A DNA stretch of 64,000 bases from VXNE01 sp965205735 (GTDB lineage Bacteria > Pseudomonadota > Gammaproteobacteria > Pseudomonadales > Azotimanducaceae), in assembly GCA_965205735.1 (NCBI GenBank), contig OZ242179.1, positions 992,001-1,056,000 on the forward strand. The letters run 5' to 3'. Positions 26,419-35,989 of this stretch are shown here, piece after piece (within the stretch, counting starts at the first letter, position 1; each line of letters starts with the position of its first letter). Below the pieces are notes generated by a model. That model did no database searches. It was not told the origin of the DNA and saw nothing but the letters and a program-made list of their open reading frames with translations. The position numbers and the translations under genes were made by a program.

Positions 26419-26689
26419 GGGATTCCACCCGTCACCATTCCGATAGCAATAGTGTCGTTCTCCTAGTGTCCCGAACGCAAGTTCTTGCGGGAATCGCCCT
26501 AAAAGACCGAGGGCTCGATGTACTTCTGACCTTCGGATTGGGTCTCGGTTCGCCAGCGACGCGCCTCGGTGCGGTAGTCGGGATGCCGTCTCCACCGCCG
26601 GTGCGACCCAGGCGTATTCGCTGACCGGTTCACCGCATCCCGCCAGGTGGCAGGCCAGTGCCGCGACACCAGCCCACCGGCCAACGAAA

Positions 26690-29260
26690 CTACGGCTGGT
26701 AGCGAACGCCGAGGCCAAATGTTCTGCCGTAGGTCTCGTATTGGGCGTTATATCGCCGCTCGCCGAAGTAGGCGTAATACGGTTCGTCGCTCAGGTTATT
26801 CGCGTCGAAATATAGCTGCCACCTGTCGTTGACGAAGTACTTCACGCCCAGGTCAAGCTGCGTGTGTGCGTCCTGGAACACGTCGAAGGCCGGATCGTCG
26901 AGTTCCTCCAGCCCGATCAGTCGCTCACTCTTGTGTGCCAGCGCGACGCGGGCGCTGAGCCGCTCGGTCTCATAGCCCAGGGAGAAGTTGGCCACAAAGT
27001 CCGCCTGGCGCGGCATGGGGATCTTCTCGTCGCGGAACGGAATCGTCGCCTCGCCGCTGGTCAACGTCACGTTGGCGCTGACAAGCAGGTTCCTCAACCA
27101 ACCCGGCAGGCTCGACAACTGCTGCACCCAGGCGAGTTCCGCACCCAGCAGCTTGGCGTCGTCGCCGTTGATGGGCTGGATGATCTCGGCGTCGTCCACC
27201 CGGTTGTTGCCGACAAACTGGGTGAAGTCGGTGATGCTCGCGGTGTCCGCCAATACCACGAAATCTTCCAGGGCCCTGTAGTAGAGGCTTGCCGAAAGGA
27301 GCCCAACGTCGCCGCGGTAGTACGCGATGCTCAAATCGAAGTTCTGCGCCTGCAACGGCTCGAGATCGGGATTGCCGACTTTGGCCTTCAGCGAGGTTCC
27401 GCCGAAATCCACCTTCCCGCCGGGGGCGAGGTCCCCGAATTTCGGCCGCGCCATCGTCTGGTAGAGAGCCGCCCGCAGCAGCAGGTCGTCGCTGATCGCA
27501 TAGCGCAAATTGACGCTGGGAAGGAGCCGCGCGTAGTCGGCCGCGAACGCGACAGGCGCCGCGACCGGATCACCATCGGCAGCAACATCGTCGTAGATCA
27601 CCCGCATTCCCTCGGCTTCGAATGCCGTTCGTTCGTAGCGCACTCCGTAGACGATTCGCAGCGCATCGATGTCGAGGCGGTTCTTGATGAAGACCATGTC
27701 GACATCCTCGTTCATGCCGTAGTCGCCGCCGGTGGACGCCGCCAGCGTATCGTCGTGTTTCAATTCGAAGCCGGCCAGGTTGCTCGCGATGAAACGGTCG
27801 ACAGCATCTCCCGACACGCCGAGTCCGAACGCGCCCTGGCTGTAGTCGACGGTGTCCAACGCGAACATCGCAAGCGTCGGATCACCGGGGAATCCATCAA
27901 ATATCCCGATATCGATATCGTTGGACTTCTCGCGGCGGCGGAACCTGGCACCCGCTTCCACGTAGCCCTGCATCCATTGCGTATCGAAGTCACGTCTCAA
28001 ATCGATCCTGAAACTGTGCTCCACATCCTCGGTCAAGTTGTCCTGGATGATGATTTCCTTCAAATCGTAGGCTCCAGCGTCAAGCGTGGCGGGGGCCATG
28101 AACAGCGCCGGCATCTCGCCGTGGCTCGTGTAGCCGAGCTCGACTTCTTTAATCTCGAATTCCGTATCGCGATGATCGGGCTCCGCCTCGCTCGCTTTCG
28201 AATAGCCGACCCGGTATTTCAGATTCCACTGATTGAACGTCTGCTCGCCGCCGGCGCTGACCGACAGGATCTTCTGCTCTTCGTAGCGGTCCTTCAGCTC
28301 CTTCTGCAAGGAGGCGCCGTCCCAAGTGGCGAAGCCTTCGCCGCCCTTGATCGCATGGCCTTTGTCGAACTTGAACTCGTTGCGCGTGCGGTACTCCTGC
28401 TCGGAAACCGAACGGAATAGCGTACGCAGGTACCAGCGTCCTTCGCCGTCCGGTCGATAGTCAAAATTGGTGGCCACGCCAAGCCTTTCGCGGTTCACCA
28501 CATAGTCGCGTTGCTCGATTTCTTCCGCGCCCTTGAACTCGACGCCGTCTTCACGCTCGAGGTCGTCGAACCATCCACCGTCCGTTTGGATGTTCTCCGA
28601 CCCGAAGTCGCGGTCGAACCACGACACCGCCGCCGCAATGCCGAAGTTGTCCTCGTCGTCGCCGAGCGTGAAAAGATCGGAGTAGGTGAACGCGAGTTTC
28701 GGACGCATTTCGCCCTGCAGCGGGTTTGCGCTTGCGTGCGCGTTGGCGCTCAGTTTGCGGCCAGGCGAATCGAAGGCGGAGGCGCTCTGCAGCGCCTGGG
28801 CCACATCCCGATCGGGAACCTGGCCAACGTCGGTCTCCGAAACGATGAACACGATTCCATCCGCAGCGCGTTGCTGTTTAAGCGCGGCCGCAGTGCTCGC
28901 CGTCTGCTTGCCGTAGACCACCATTTCCTCCAGGGGTCTCTCGAACGCCACCACGTGGCGCGTCGTCTCACCGTCCCGCACGTCGATGCGGGTGCTGTAG
29001 GGCGAAAACCCGATGTAGTTGACCGTCAGATCGTAGCTACCGGCCGGCGCGGAACCGAAGACGAAGCGGCCATCGGCCGGAGTGACGACTTCGAGTTTCA
29101 GTTTGTCAATTCGGACCACCGCACCCTTGAGGTAGGCACCGCCGGCCGACGACGAAACCTGGCCCTCGATTCGGCCAGATGCCCAAGCGGACGCGTATGC
29201 CCAAACCGAGAGTGCCGACAACAAAAAGACAAACCCGCCCGAACGAGATGCGCGGCCCAT
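26690..29260 (-). CDS. TonB-dependent receptor lacking most of its plug domain
   Basis: About 856 residues from ATG 29260 (MGRASRSGGFVFLLSALS, a signal peptide, GGGG eight bases upstream). A carboxypeptidase-like beta domain follows (IEGQVSSSAGGAYLKGAVV, PAGSYDLTVNYIGF). The plug begins normally (VIFIVSETDVGQVPDRDVAQAL), but the sequence goes from ALQSASAF straight to DSPGRKLSANAHA, a barrel-entry segment. Compared with the receptor at 57082-59865, about 90-95 residues are missing: the VSVRG strand, the plug core and the EGG-G-V segment that ends the plug. The break is at nucleotide about 28780 and keeps frame. The barrel itself looks complete and ends in FGLGVRYQP. Function is doubtful. Confidence 0.85.
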   Translation of the reverse strand: MGRASRSGGFVFLLSALSVWAYASAWASGRIEGQVSSSAGGAYLKGAVVRIDKLKLEVVTPADGRFVFGSAPAGSYDLTVNYIGFSPYSTRIDVRDGETTRHVVAFERPLEEMVVYGKQTASTAAALKQQRAADGIVFIVSETDVGQVPDRDVAQALQSASAFDSPGRKLSANAHASANPLQGEMRPKLAFTYSDLFTLGDDEDNFGIAAAVSWFDRDFGSENIQTDGGWFDDLEREDGVEFKGAEEIEQRDYVVNRERLGVATNFDYRPDGEGRWYLRTLFRSVSEQEYRTRNEFKFDKGHAIKGGEGFATWDGASLQKELKDRYEEQKILSVSAGGEQTFNQWNLKYRVGYSKASEAEPDHRDTEFEIKEVELGYTSHGEMPALFMAPATLDAGAYDLKEIIIQDNLTEDVEHSFRIDLRRDFDTQWMQGYVEAGARFRRREKSNDIDIGIFDGFPGDPTLAMFALDTVDYSQGAFGLGVSGDAVDRFIASNLAGFELKHDDTLAASTGGDYGMNEDVDMVFIKNRLDIDALRIVYGVRYERTAFEAEGMRVIYDDVAADGDPVAAPVAFAADYARLLPSVNLRYAISDDLLLRAALYQTMARPKFGDLAPGGKVDFGGTSLKAKVGNPDLEPLQAQNFDLSIAYYRGDVGLLSASLYYRALEDFVVLADTASITDFTQFVGNNRVDDAEIIQPINGDDAKLLGAELAWVQQLSSLPGWLRNLLVSANVTLTSGEATIPFRDEKIPMPRQADFVANFSLGYETERLSARVALAHKSERLIGLEELDDPAFDVFQDAHTQLDLGVKYFVNDRWQLYFDANNLSDEPYYAYFGERRYNAQYETYGRTFGLGVRYQP

Positions 29261-29347
29261 ATGAATCCCCGAGAACTGAATCACGCCAATTTACGCGTAG
29301 CGCGTGACAGAATTGTGACGGGGCGTGGTTTGAAACAAGGAAGAAAG

Positions 29348-30136
29348 ATGGACGTTCGAAACAAGATCGCCGTGGTGACAGGCGCAGGGTCCGGCATCGG
29401 GCGCGCCCTGGCGGAACGGCTGGCGAGAGAAGGCGCCGAGGCGGTCGTATGCGCCGACCTGAACGGCGACACCGCCGAAGAAACCGCCCGCAACCTCGAC
29501 GGCGTCGGCTCGGCCGCCACGGTGGATGTGAGCGACGAAGCGGCGGTCATTGCCCTGGTTGAACAGACCGAAAGGTCGCACGGCGGTATCGACATTCTGG
29601 TGTCCAACGCGGGATATAACCTTTCGGGCGGACTCGAACTCCCGACAATCCAGTGGGAACAAATGATGCGGGTTCACACCTGGTCGCACCTCGCCGCGGC
29701 GCGCGCGGCGTTACCCGGGATGATTCGGCGCGGAGGCGGATACTTGCTGAACACCGCCTCCGCGGCCGGGTTGCTGACCCAGATGGAGTCCGCCTCCTAT
29801 GCCGTTTCAAAGCACGCGGCAGTGGCGTTGGCCGAGTGGATCGCCATCAACCACTACGATGACGGTATCCGGGTGTCGGTCCTCTGCCCGCAGGCGGTGC
29901 GCACGAACATCGACACCGGTCTACCGGACTCGGACGACTCCCCAAACCCGGCCACCCTCGACGGAGTGCTGGAACCCGATGAGGTTGCCGAGGCGTGTCT
30001 GGATGCGATCCGCGAGGAGCGATTTCTCGTATTGCCCCACCCGGAGGTGGCCACCTACTTCCAGCGCAAGGCGAGCGACTATGATCGCTGGCTTCGCGGG
30101 ATGCGGCGGTTCAAGTCACGCCTTGCGGCGCGGTAG
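29348..30136 (+). CDS. Short-chain dehydrogenase/reductase
   Basis: 262 residues from ATG 29348, with AAGGAAG upstream. A classical SDR: TGAGSGIG (residues 11-18) for NAD(P) binding, CADLN after the second strand (Asp favours NAD), NAG at 87-89, catalytic S138, Y151 and K155 (YAVSK). Substrate is not predictable from sequence; it may oxidise a hydroxyl of the compound handled by the neighbouring catabolic locus. It lies on the plus strand between two receptor genes, convergent with the receptor at 30144 (7-bp gap) and divergent from the plug-less one. Confidence 0.93.
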   Translation: MDVRNKIAVVTGAGSGIGRALAERLAREGAEAVVCADLNGDTAEETARNLDGVGSAATVDVSDEAAVIALVEQTERSHGGIDILVSNAGYNLSGGLELPTIQWEQMMRVHTWSHLAAARAALPGMIRRGGGYLLNTASAAGLLTQMESASYAVSKHAAVALAEWIAINHYDDGIRVSVLCPQAVRTNIDTGLPDSDDSPNPATLDGVLEPDEVAEACLDAIREERFLVLPHPEVATYFQRKASDYDRWLRGMRRFKSRLAAR

Positions 30137-30143
30137 TTCCGGA

Positions 30144-32678
30144 TCACAGGCCGAAACCATAGCTTAGCCTGAGGTAACCAAACCGACCGGCCAGGCCATA
30201 GGGGGTATCCGTCGGATAGCGGATTCCCCAGAGCACGTTCGACAAGTGCGTCTTGTCGAGTTCGGTCGGCAACTGATCAAACAGGTTGTTGACGCCGAAC
30301 GCCGCCTGCAAGGCTCCGCGTTCGAGCCACGTCTGAAAATCTACGGTACTGGCGGGCTCCACGGTCACCATGCCCGTGTCCAGCGGATGCTGAGTCGTCT
30401 CGCCGAAGTGATTCATGCGAAGCAGCGCGCCCCAGGTGTCGTGACGCCAATCCGCGCTGACGCTCGCCTGCGTGCGGGGTTGTCCATGTTGCAGGAGATC
30501 CGCGCCCCAACCACCGAAATAGTCGTCGAAACTCAATCCAGCCGGCGCGCCCGCCGGCATGTTCCGATCCGTGATCTCGGTTTTGTTGGAATGGCCGTTG
30601 ACGGAAATCCACAGATAACCGCCGCCGGCTGGGACACCCCAGGATGCGGCGACGTCGAAGCCCCGCGTACGCGTGTTCACGCCATTGAAAAAGAACGCCG
30701 CTGTCCCCACCTGCTCGGCGTCGCAGGCCGGAATGCCAGCGCAGCCGATCGCCTGGGAACGTACCACGCGGTCCTTGATGTCCGTACCGTAGAAGTCCGC
30801 CGTGACTCTCATGTTCATCTCCGGCCACCGGCCCACGATGCCCGCGCTCCAGTTTCTCGCGGTCTCATGTTCCAGCGCGTCGACGCCAAAGGCCCGCGCA
30901 ACGGGATGGCCCTCGTTGGCAGAGAACGTCGTCGTCAGACCGGTGTCGCTGCCGACGAACAGGATGGAGTTGAAGCGGCGCTGAGAGAGGCTCGGCGCCC
31001 GGAAACCTGTTGACACAGCACCCCGTAGCGCGATGCTGTCAGTCAACTCCAGCCGAGCGGTGAGTTTGCCGGTCGCCTGGGCGCCCGCGTCGCTGTAGTC
31101 CTCGGCCCGCAGCGCCGCCCCCAACGAGATTGCGTCCGCAAGCCGGCTCTCCAACTCAACGTACGCCGCCCGGCTGCGGCGACCATCCTCGCTCAACTGT
31201 GCATTGCGCGGGCTGTACCCGGGGTAGCCCTGGAATCCGCAGGCTGCCACCACGCCGTCGATCGGCGTGCCGTCAGGACCGACCGCGAACGCACTGAAGT
31301 TGGCTACGTGGGGTAGCCCGCAGGACCACGACGCCTCGTCGCCCGCCTTTTGGCGATAGCTCTCGTCGCGGTGTTCAAGGCCGGCGGCGATAGCAGTCAA
31401 CAGTTGGTCTTCGAATGTCCGCCGCAGCTCCACGTTGGTTGTGCGCTGGTCGAATTCGATGCCGCCGCTATCACCCGACAGCGGTCCCGCGTTAGCGTTT
31501 ATGTCGGCGATGCTCGCGCCAGGATTGCGCTCTACGTAGTAGGCGCCGATCGAGGCATTGATCGTGTCGGAGACACTGAAATCGAAGTTGTTTCGGCCGT
31601 ACGCGACACTCAGATCCAGGTCCCAGCCGCCGACGGGGCCGCGCCAACCGACCGCGACCGATATGTCGCTAATCTCGGACTCCTCGTAGGGGAGGAAACC
31701 TTCGGGATACACGGGGTGGGTGTTGCGTTCGTGGAAGTTGATGAAGTTCGGCAGTACGAAGTCCCAGGTTTCGTCGCCGGTTTCGATGCCCTGCCAATAG
31801 TTGTAGCGGAACCGGTAGGCGCCGCTGGAACGTCCCTCGCGAACTGAGGCGCCGCCGAAGGCATAGAGTTCCGCCGCGTCGCCGACGGGCAAGGCAGCGT
31901 TCACAAACAACGTCTGACCCGCGTGAGAAGGTGAGCTGGATATGATGAGTTCTTCCTGATAGTCGGGGTCGTGCCCGCCATTGCCACCGTTGCGCCGCAA
32001 CGCGTCGCTGTCATACCACTCGCCGGTCACATTCAGGAAACCGTGGGCACCGAGGGAAATCCCGCCGTTGAACGACGCGCCGAAGCGCGCGCCGCCCGCC
32101 CCCGCCGTAGCGCCGCCGTGGACGACGAGTTCGCCGCCGGTGTCTTCCTTCAGCGCGAGGTTGATGACGCCGGCGATAGCGTCGGAACCGTACTGGGCGG
32201 CGGCGCCATCGCGTAGAACTTCGACGCGGGCGACAGCGGCCGAGGGGATGGCACGCAGATCGGTACCGCCGGTGCCGTAGCCAATCACGCCGTCAAGCAC
32301 ACGAATCCACGCCATGCTGTGCCGGCGCTTGCCGTTGACAAGCACCAGGGTCTGGTCCGGTGCCAGACCGCGCAACGTCGCGGCATTGAGCAGGGCGCCG
32401 TCGCCCACGGAAAGGCGCGTGTAGTTGAAAGATGGCGCCAGTTTGGTCAGCGCCGCGCCGAGGTCGATCTCGCCGGTGCGGTCCAGGTCCAGACTGTGGT
32501 GCACATCCACCGGCACCGGCAACTCGTCGGCCTGGCTCTCCAGGCGGGCGCGGCTGCCGATGACAACCACCTCCTCGATGCTCCGCGCGCCCTCCTGGGC
32601 AGTTCCCGTGTCCTGTCCATGCACGGGGATTGCGAACGCGGCCAGCATACAAGCCAAATAAAGGGAACACTTCATCAT
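30144..32678 (-). CDS. TonB-dependent receptor
   Basis: 844 residues. The signal peptide MMKCSLYLACMLAAFAIPVHG is followed by the TonB box IEEVVVIGSRAR. The plug is intact: LTKLAPSFNYTRLSVGDGAL, LRGLAPDQTLVLVNGKRRH, VEVLRDGAAAQYGSDAIAG. The barrel ends YLRLSYGFGL. There is no STN domain, so it is a plain energy-coupled importer. It marks the downstream end of the sulfatase/PhyH locus on the minus strand and shares its direction. The substrate is unknown; receptors of this subtype import diverse small metabolites or oligosaccharides. Confidence 0.92.
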   Translation of the reverse strand: MMKCSLYLACMLAAFAIPVHGQDTGTAQEGARSIEEVVVIGSRARLESQADELPVPVDVHHSLDLDRTGEIDLGAALTKLAPSFNYTRLSVGDGALLNAATLRGLAPDQTLVLVNGKRRHSMAWIRVLDGVIGYGTGGTDLRAIPSAAVARVEVLRDGAAAQYGSDAIAGVINLALKEDTGGELVVHGGATAGAGGARFGASFNGGISLGAHGFLNVTGEWYDSDALRRNGGNGGHDPDYQEELIISSSPSHAGQTLFVNAALPVGDAAELYAFGGASVREGRSSGAYRFRYNYWQGIETGDETWDFVLPNFINFHERNTHPVYPEGFLPYEESEISDISVAVGWRGPVGGWDLDLSVAYGRNNFDFSVSDTINASIGAYYVERNPGASIADINANAGPLSGDSGGIEFDQRTTNVELRRTFEDQLLTAIAAGLEHRDESYRQKAGDEASWSCGLPHVANFSAFAVGPDGTPIDGVVAACGFQGYPGYSPRNAQLSEDGRRSRAAYVELESRLADAISLGAALRAEDYSDAGAQATGKLTARLELTDSIALRGAVSTGFRAPSLSQRRFNSILFVGSDTGLTTTFSANEGHPVARAFGVDALEHETARNWSAGIVGRWPEMNMRVTADFYGTDIKDRVVRSQAIGCAGIPACDAEQVGTAAFFFNGVNTRTRGFDVAASWGVPAGGGYLWISVNGHSNKTEITDRNMPAGAPAGLSFDDYFGGWGADLLQHGQPRTQASVSADWRHDTWGALLRMNHFGETTQHPLDTGMVTVEPASTVDFQTWLERGALQAAFGVNNLFDQLPTELDKTHLSNVLWGIRYPTDTPYGLAGRFGYLRLSYGFGL

Positions 32679-32764
32679 GCGAACTCTCCCTTTGACGCAA
32701 TACCCGGAGTATGCGCTTGGGCAGCAGCGAACGTGCGGCAGTCAAACAAGAACTTATGGTGATT

Positions 32765-32780
32765 CGGCGGCTCGCCGCCG
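32765..32780 (-). terminator. Short hairpin after the PhyH gene at 32790
   Basis: CGGCGG and CCGCCG form a six-pair GC stem with a CTCG loop, ten bases after the stop of the PhyH gene. No U-run follows, so this is a weak terminator candidate separating it from the receptor gene. Confidence 0.35.
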
Positions 32781-32789
32781 TCGGGCTTA

Positions 32790-33632
32790 TCAGGGGGCGA
32801 CCGCGTCAAAGCCCAAGTGTTCGACGAGCCAGGCTTTGAGCGGCACGTCTTCGTCGCTCGGCGACGTGTAGCCGAAGCCGCCGGTTGGGCTTGCGCCCAG
32901 CAACTGGCGCCGGATCGGGTCGACATAGGCCAGGTAGCGGTCCACGGTCATGTCGTCCCGGGGACGCAGCCAGCGGTAGCTGTAGCCGAAGAAGGCCACC
33001 TTGCGCGTGAGTTTCGAGCTGTTGCGCCCGCCCGCGTGCCACAGGCGGCGATCAAAGAAAAGGGCATCGCCCGGGGCCGCGCATACCGGAGTCGCCTCCG
33101 GGTGTTCTTCGCTTTCGTCGGCGGGAAACTCCGTCTCGCGGAGATGGCTTCCGGGGATGAAGTGGAAGTTCCCTCGATCGACCTCCGATGTGTCGGTCAG
33201 AAAGAAACCCACCTTGAGGGAAACCCTCGGGCGCGGGTTCCCCTCAAGATCGAGGTTCAGGCGACCGCTGTCCTGGTGCCAGCCAATACGCCTGGACTTC
33301 GACCGGTAGCCCTCGGGCAGCGGCGGCGAGACCATGACGTGGCTGTGATAGAGCTGGATATGCCAGCCGAGAATGTCGATGACCCTGGCGATGGTCTTCG
33401 GCCAATCCAGGAGTTCGAGAAACGCATCGTCGTAGCCGATACAGTCGAGATGGTTGATCGGTCGGGTATCGCCGCCAGGCGGCCGATTCTCCGCATCCAG
33501 CCGATCCGCCGCGTCCTCCAGACGGGTCACGAAGTCCGGCGGCAGCGCGTTCCGGACGATGAAGCAACCCCGCTCGTCGAACTGCCGGCGCTCCTCGGCG
33601 GTGAGTCGATGATTGAGACACGTCGCGTCCAT
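32790..33632 (-). CDS. PhyH-family Fe(II)/2-oxoglutarate dioxygenase (1)
   Basis: 280 residues from ATG 33632 (MDATCLNHRLTAEERRQFDE). The jelly-roll iron site is complete: H119-Q-D121 in GWHQDSGRL and distal H199 in LFFDRRLWHAGG, with a downstream Arg (KLTR) for 2-oxoglutarate. The start RGCFIVRNALPPDFV is typical of phytanoyl-CoA dioxygenase-like proteins. It should hydroxylate or oxidatively cleave an ether or methyl group on a small molecule. It is the first of six PhyH genes in the locus and closest to the receptor at 30144. It is distinct in sequence from the others, so the genes are not simple tandem copies. Confidence 0.9.
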   Translation of the reverse strand: MDATCLNHRLTAEERRQFDERGCFIVRNALPPDFVTRLEDAADRLDAENRPPGGDTRPINHLDCIGYDDAFLELLDWPKTIARVIDILGWHIQLYHSHVMVSPPLPEGYRSKSRRIGWHQDSGRLNLDLEGNPRPRVSLKVGFFLTDTSEVDRGNFHFIPGSHLRETEFPADESEEHPEATPVCAAPGDALFFDRRLWHAGGRNSSKLTRKVAFFGYSYRWLRPRDDMTVDRYLAYVDPIRRQLLGASPTGGFGYTSPSDEDVPLKAWLVEHLGFDAVAP

Positions 33633-33715
33633 TGGGGCAGTGTAAGGTCGCTCCGCGCGCACTTCCAGCAGCCCGCTCCGCGCTCCGTCCGGCAAGCGGC
33701 TAATCTACAGCTTCC

Positions 33716-35095
33716 CTACGGCTTCCCTGCGGCTTCCGTTTTCTTCATCCACGCATTGCCCTTCAGGGGTACACGCCAGCGACCCTCCCCTTCATATCGG
33801 GCAACGGATGACAGCGCGACCGCGGGCGTACCGCCGCCGCACCGCGGCATCGAGCCAGCGGGAAGCAGCGGCAGGTCGTATTTCCCCCACCAGGGGGGTT
33901 CATCGACAACGTGACCGGTCGCATCGCGATGCCCCAGATTCCACTCCCGGTACATCTCATCGAACGGCGGCGATCGGTCCAGCACGAACTCGTTCGAGTC
34001 GGAAATCCATTGCTGGGTCACCTCGCGATAGCCATCCGCCGGGTCATCGCCGGTGTCCGCGGCAATCGACAGTACCCCGTCCATGTCGGCGTTGATTCGC
34101 GGCCCGCCATGTTTGCCCGCTGCTGTCCAGCGCAGATGTCCGCGTTGCCGAACCCGGTTGAAATCGAGGATCGCCGCCATGCGAATTCGCCGGCCCTCGT
34201 GGAACCCCGCCGAGTGAACCGTGAGGGCGTGGCAGAACAGCACGTCCCCGGCTTTCCCCGTGAATTCGAGCGGCTGCACGCCCGCCTTGATGCCATCCAT
34301 AGCGGCTTCGGAACGGTCGGTCAACACCCAGTTGAGTGCCTGCGCGGAAGTGGGGTACAGCGCCCGGGCCGAACCGGGGAACAGGGTAAAGCCTCCCGAG
34401 CGCGGGCCGATGTCCTCGAGGATCATCACCGCTATCATTTCAACCGGGTTGTCATCGATATGCGGTCCCAGGCGGGACCCGGGTTCTGTGGGGTCCCTGG
34501 GAAACAAGGCGTAAATGCCGCGGTTGCGTCTGGGTCGTTTCACCGGACCGCCCAGCAGCAGTTCAACCATGTGCAACATGCGCGGGTGCGCGGATGTCAT
34601 GGCGACAAAGGCAGGGTCATGACCGATGCCGTGCCAGCGCCACACGTCTTCAGCGCGGTCGCGGGTGAGCTTGTAAGGCAGGCGGCCGACCCGATCTCCC
34701 ACGTTGGCACCGGGTCGCTCATCGTCCTGTCCGGGCCATGGACTGTTGCCCATCCAGTTGTTCACGAGCCCCCAGCGATTGTCATGGGGCCAGTGTCTGC
34801 CCGGCGAGACCCAGGTGCCCGGATCATCCCTGCGCATGCCCGCCGCGGTAACCGGAGGCTGCCGCCACCAGAGTTCGATCGCGGCGGCAAAGTCTCCGGC
34901 GGGAATCAGGCCGCGTTTGATCACGAATCCCTGTTCGCGAAACTGCTCCGCCTCAGCCGATGTCAGACCGATGCGGTCCGCGCCGGGGGGATCCAGTTCT
35001 GGTGTTGTCGGCAACGGCGAAAGGCTGGCCGGCGTCCCGGTGCGGAACCCGTCCTCGGGATCGATTGGTGCCGGCGTAGTGTTCAAGGCGTTCAA
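33716..35095 (-). CDS. PhyH-family Fe(II)/2-oxoglutarate dioxygenase (2), long form
   Basis: 459 residues, longer than usual by an N-terminal Pro-rich 40 residues and a C-terminal extension of about 130. The iron ligands are H212-I-D214 (RLGPHIDDNPVE) and H294 (LTVHSAGFHEGRRIRM), with Arg for 2-oxoglutarate. The middle contains VWRWHGIGHDPAFVAM and the helix-rich PhyH substrate region. The C-terminal part (EWNLGHRDATGHVVDEPPW) is not a known domain to me. The gene follows the esterase, with about 10 bp between them if the esterase were intact. Confidence 0.88.
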   Translation of the reverse strand: MNALNTTPAPIDPEDGFRTGTPASLSPLPTTPELDPPGADRIGLTSAEAEQFREQGFVIKRGLIPAGDFAAAIELWWRQPPVTAAGMRRDDPGTWVSPGRHWPHDNRWGLVNNWMGNSPWPGQDDERPGANVGDRVGRLPYKLTRDRAEDVWRWHGIGHDPAFVAMTSAHPRMLHMVELLLGGPVKRPRRNRGIYALFPRDPTEPGSRLGPHIDDNPVEMIAVMILEDIGPRSGGFTLFPGSARALYPTSAQALNWVLTDRSEAAMDGIKAGVQPLEFTGKAGDVLFCHALTVHSAGFHEGRRIRMAAILDFNRVRQRGHLRWTAAGKHGGPRINADMDGVLSIAADTGDDPADGYREVTQQWISDSNEFVLDRSPPFDEMYREWNLGHRDATGHVVDEPPWWGKYDLPLLPAGSMPRCGGGTPAVALSSVARYEGEGRWRVPLKGNAWMKKTEAAGKP

Positions 35096-35105
35096 CGGGC
35101 TGCCC

Positions 35106-35986
35106 TCATTCCAACTCCCCTGCCTGCCGCAGCGATTCCACGTGATAGTCGAACCACACGTCCCGGTACCTGTCGATTATCGGTTTCTTTCCTGTGACCC
35201 AGACCTTCCGACTTCCATATACGTGTGGTCCACACCAGCCTCCAGCAAGGCCCGGTGGAAATCCCTCACCGTTGCCAGATGGCCCATGTCCTGTGTCCCG
35301 CACCACATCTGAATGCGCAGTTTGCCCTTGATGTCGTCCACGTTCTTCCCAAGCAGTTCGTAGGCATCATTGTCGATGTAGTTCTGCCTGTCCGGGCCAA
35401 GGTAGTTGTTGGGGTACGTGTCCGGCGCCGACGGATCGAAGTGCGCAAGGGTGCGCGGCACGTTGCCCGCCAGATTGAACAGCGAGCAGAACAGGTTCGG
35501 GTACTTCATCGCCAGGCGCGTCGCCCCGCGGCCTCCCATGCTGTGACCCTCGATACACCGCCCCTTGCGTTCGGCGATCGTGCGCCAGGTCGCGTCGATG
35601 TGGGGAATCAGTTCGCGAATGATGAGCGTCTCACTCTGGAAGCGTCCGTCGTATGAGTCCTTGTAGAACGTGCGCATGCCGCCGTTGGCAAGCACCACGA
35701 TCATGGCCGGCCAGCGCCCCTCGCGAATACCCGCATCAAGCACCCTCACGTCGTCGAAGCCGTGCAGCTCGTTGTCGCCGGCACCGTGCAGGTTGTAGAT
35801 CACCGGATAACGCTTGTCCGCCTGGGCATCGTAGCCCGGTGGCAGGTAGATGCAGTAGCCCACATCGGCCTTGTGCGCCGCGGAGTGGAACGTGTGGTGC
35901 GTCACGCCGTCGGGTAGCTCATTCGCCCCGGGTTTGTTGACCCAGATTGCCGAGGGGCCGTGCGGTTGTTGTGTCGCTAGTACCAC
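35106..35986 (-). pseudogene. Esterase D-like hydrolase, frameshifted before its catalytic His
   Basis: From GTG 35986 (AGGAAG upstream) the frame encodes an esterase D/feruloyl-esterase-like alpha/beta hydrolase: YCIYLPPGYD, VIYNLHGAGDNELHG, nucleophile S149 in IEGHSMGGRGA, and MWCGTQDMGHLA with the acid residue. The frame stops at 35177 after HTYMEVGRSGSQERNR. Removing one base near 35214 gives YMEVEGLGH, and a second near 35201 gives KKPIIDRYRDVWFDYH and an end at 35106, the family-typical C-terminus. So the expected catalytic His, in the EGLGH position, is lost by two single-base insertions. It starts three bases after the stop of the substrate-binding protein gene. Confidence 0.75.
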
Positions 35987-35989
35987 CCT

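Noticed and set aside
28511..29347. Upstream extension of the SDR frame
   Set aside because: It overlaps the receptor on the other strand and lacks SDR features; the ATG at 29348 with a ribosome site is the true start.
33911..35197. 428-codon plus-strand frame over the long PhyH gene
   Set aside because: It crosses the minus-strand gene with no domain; it is a shadow of GC-rich coding sequence.
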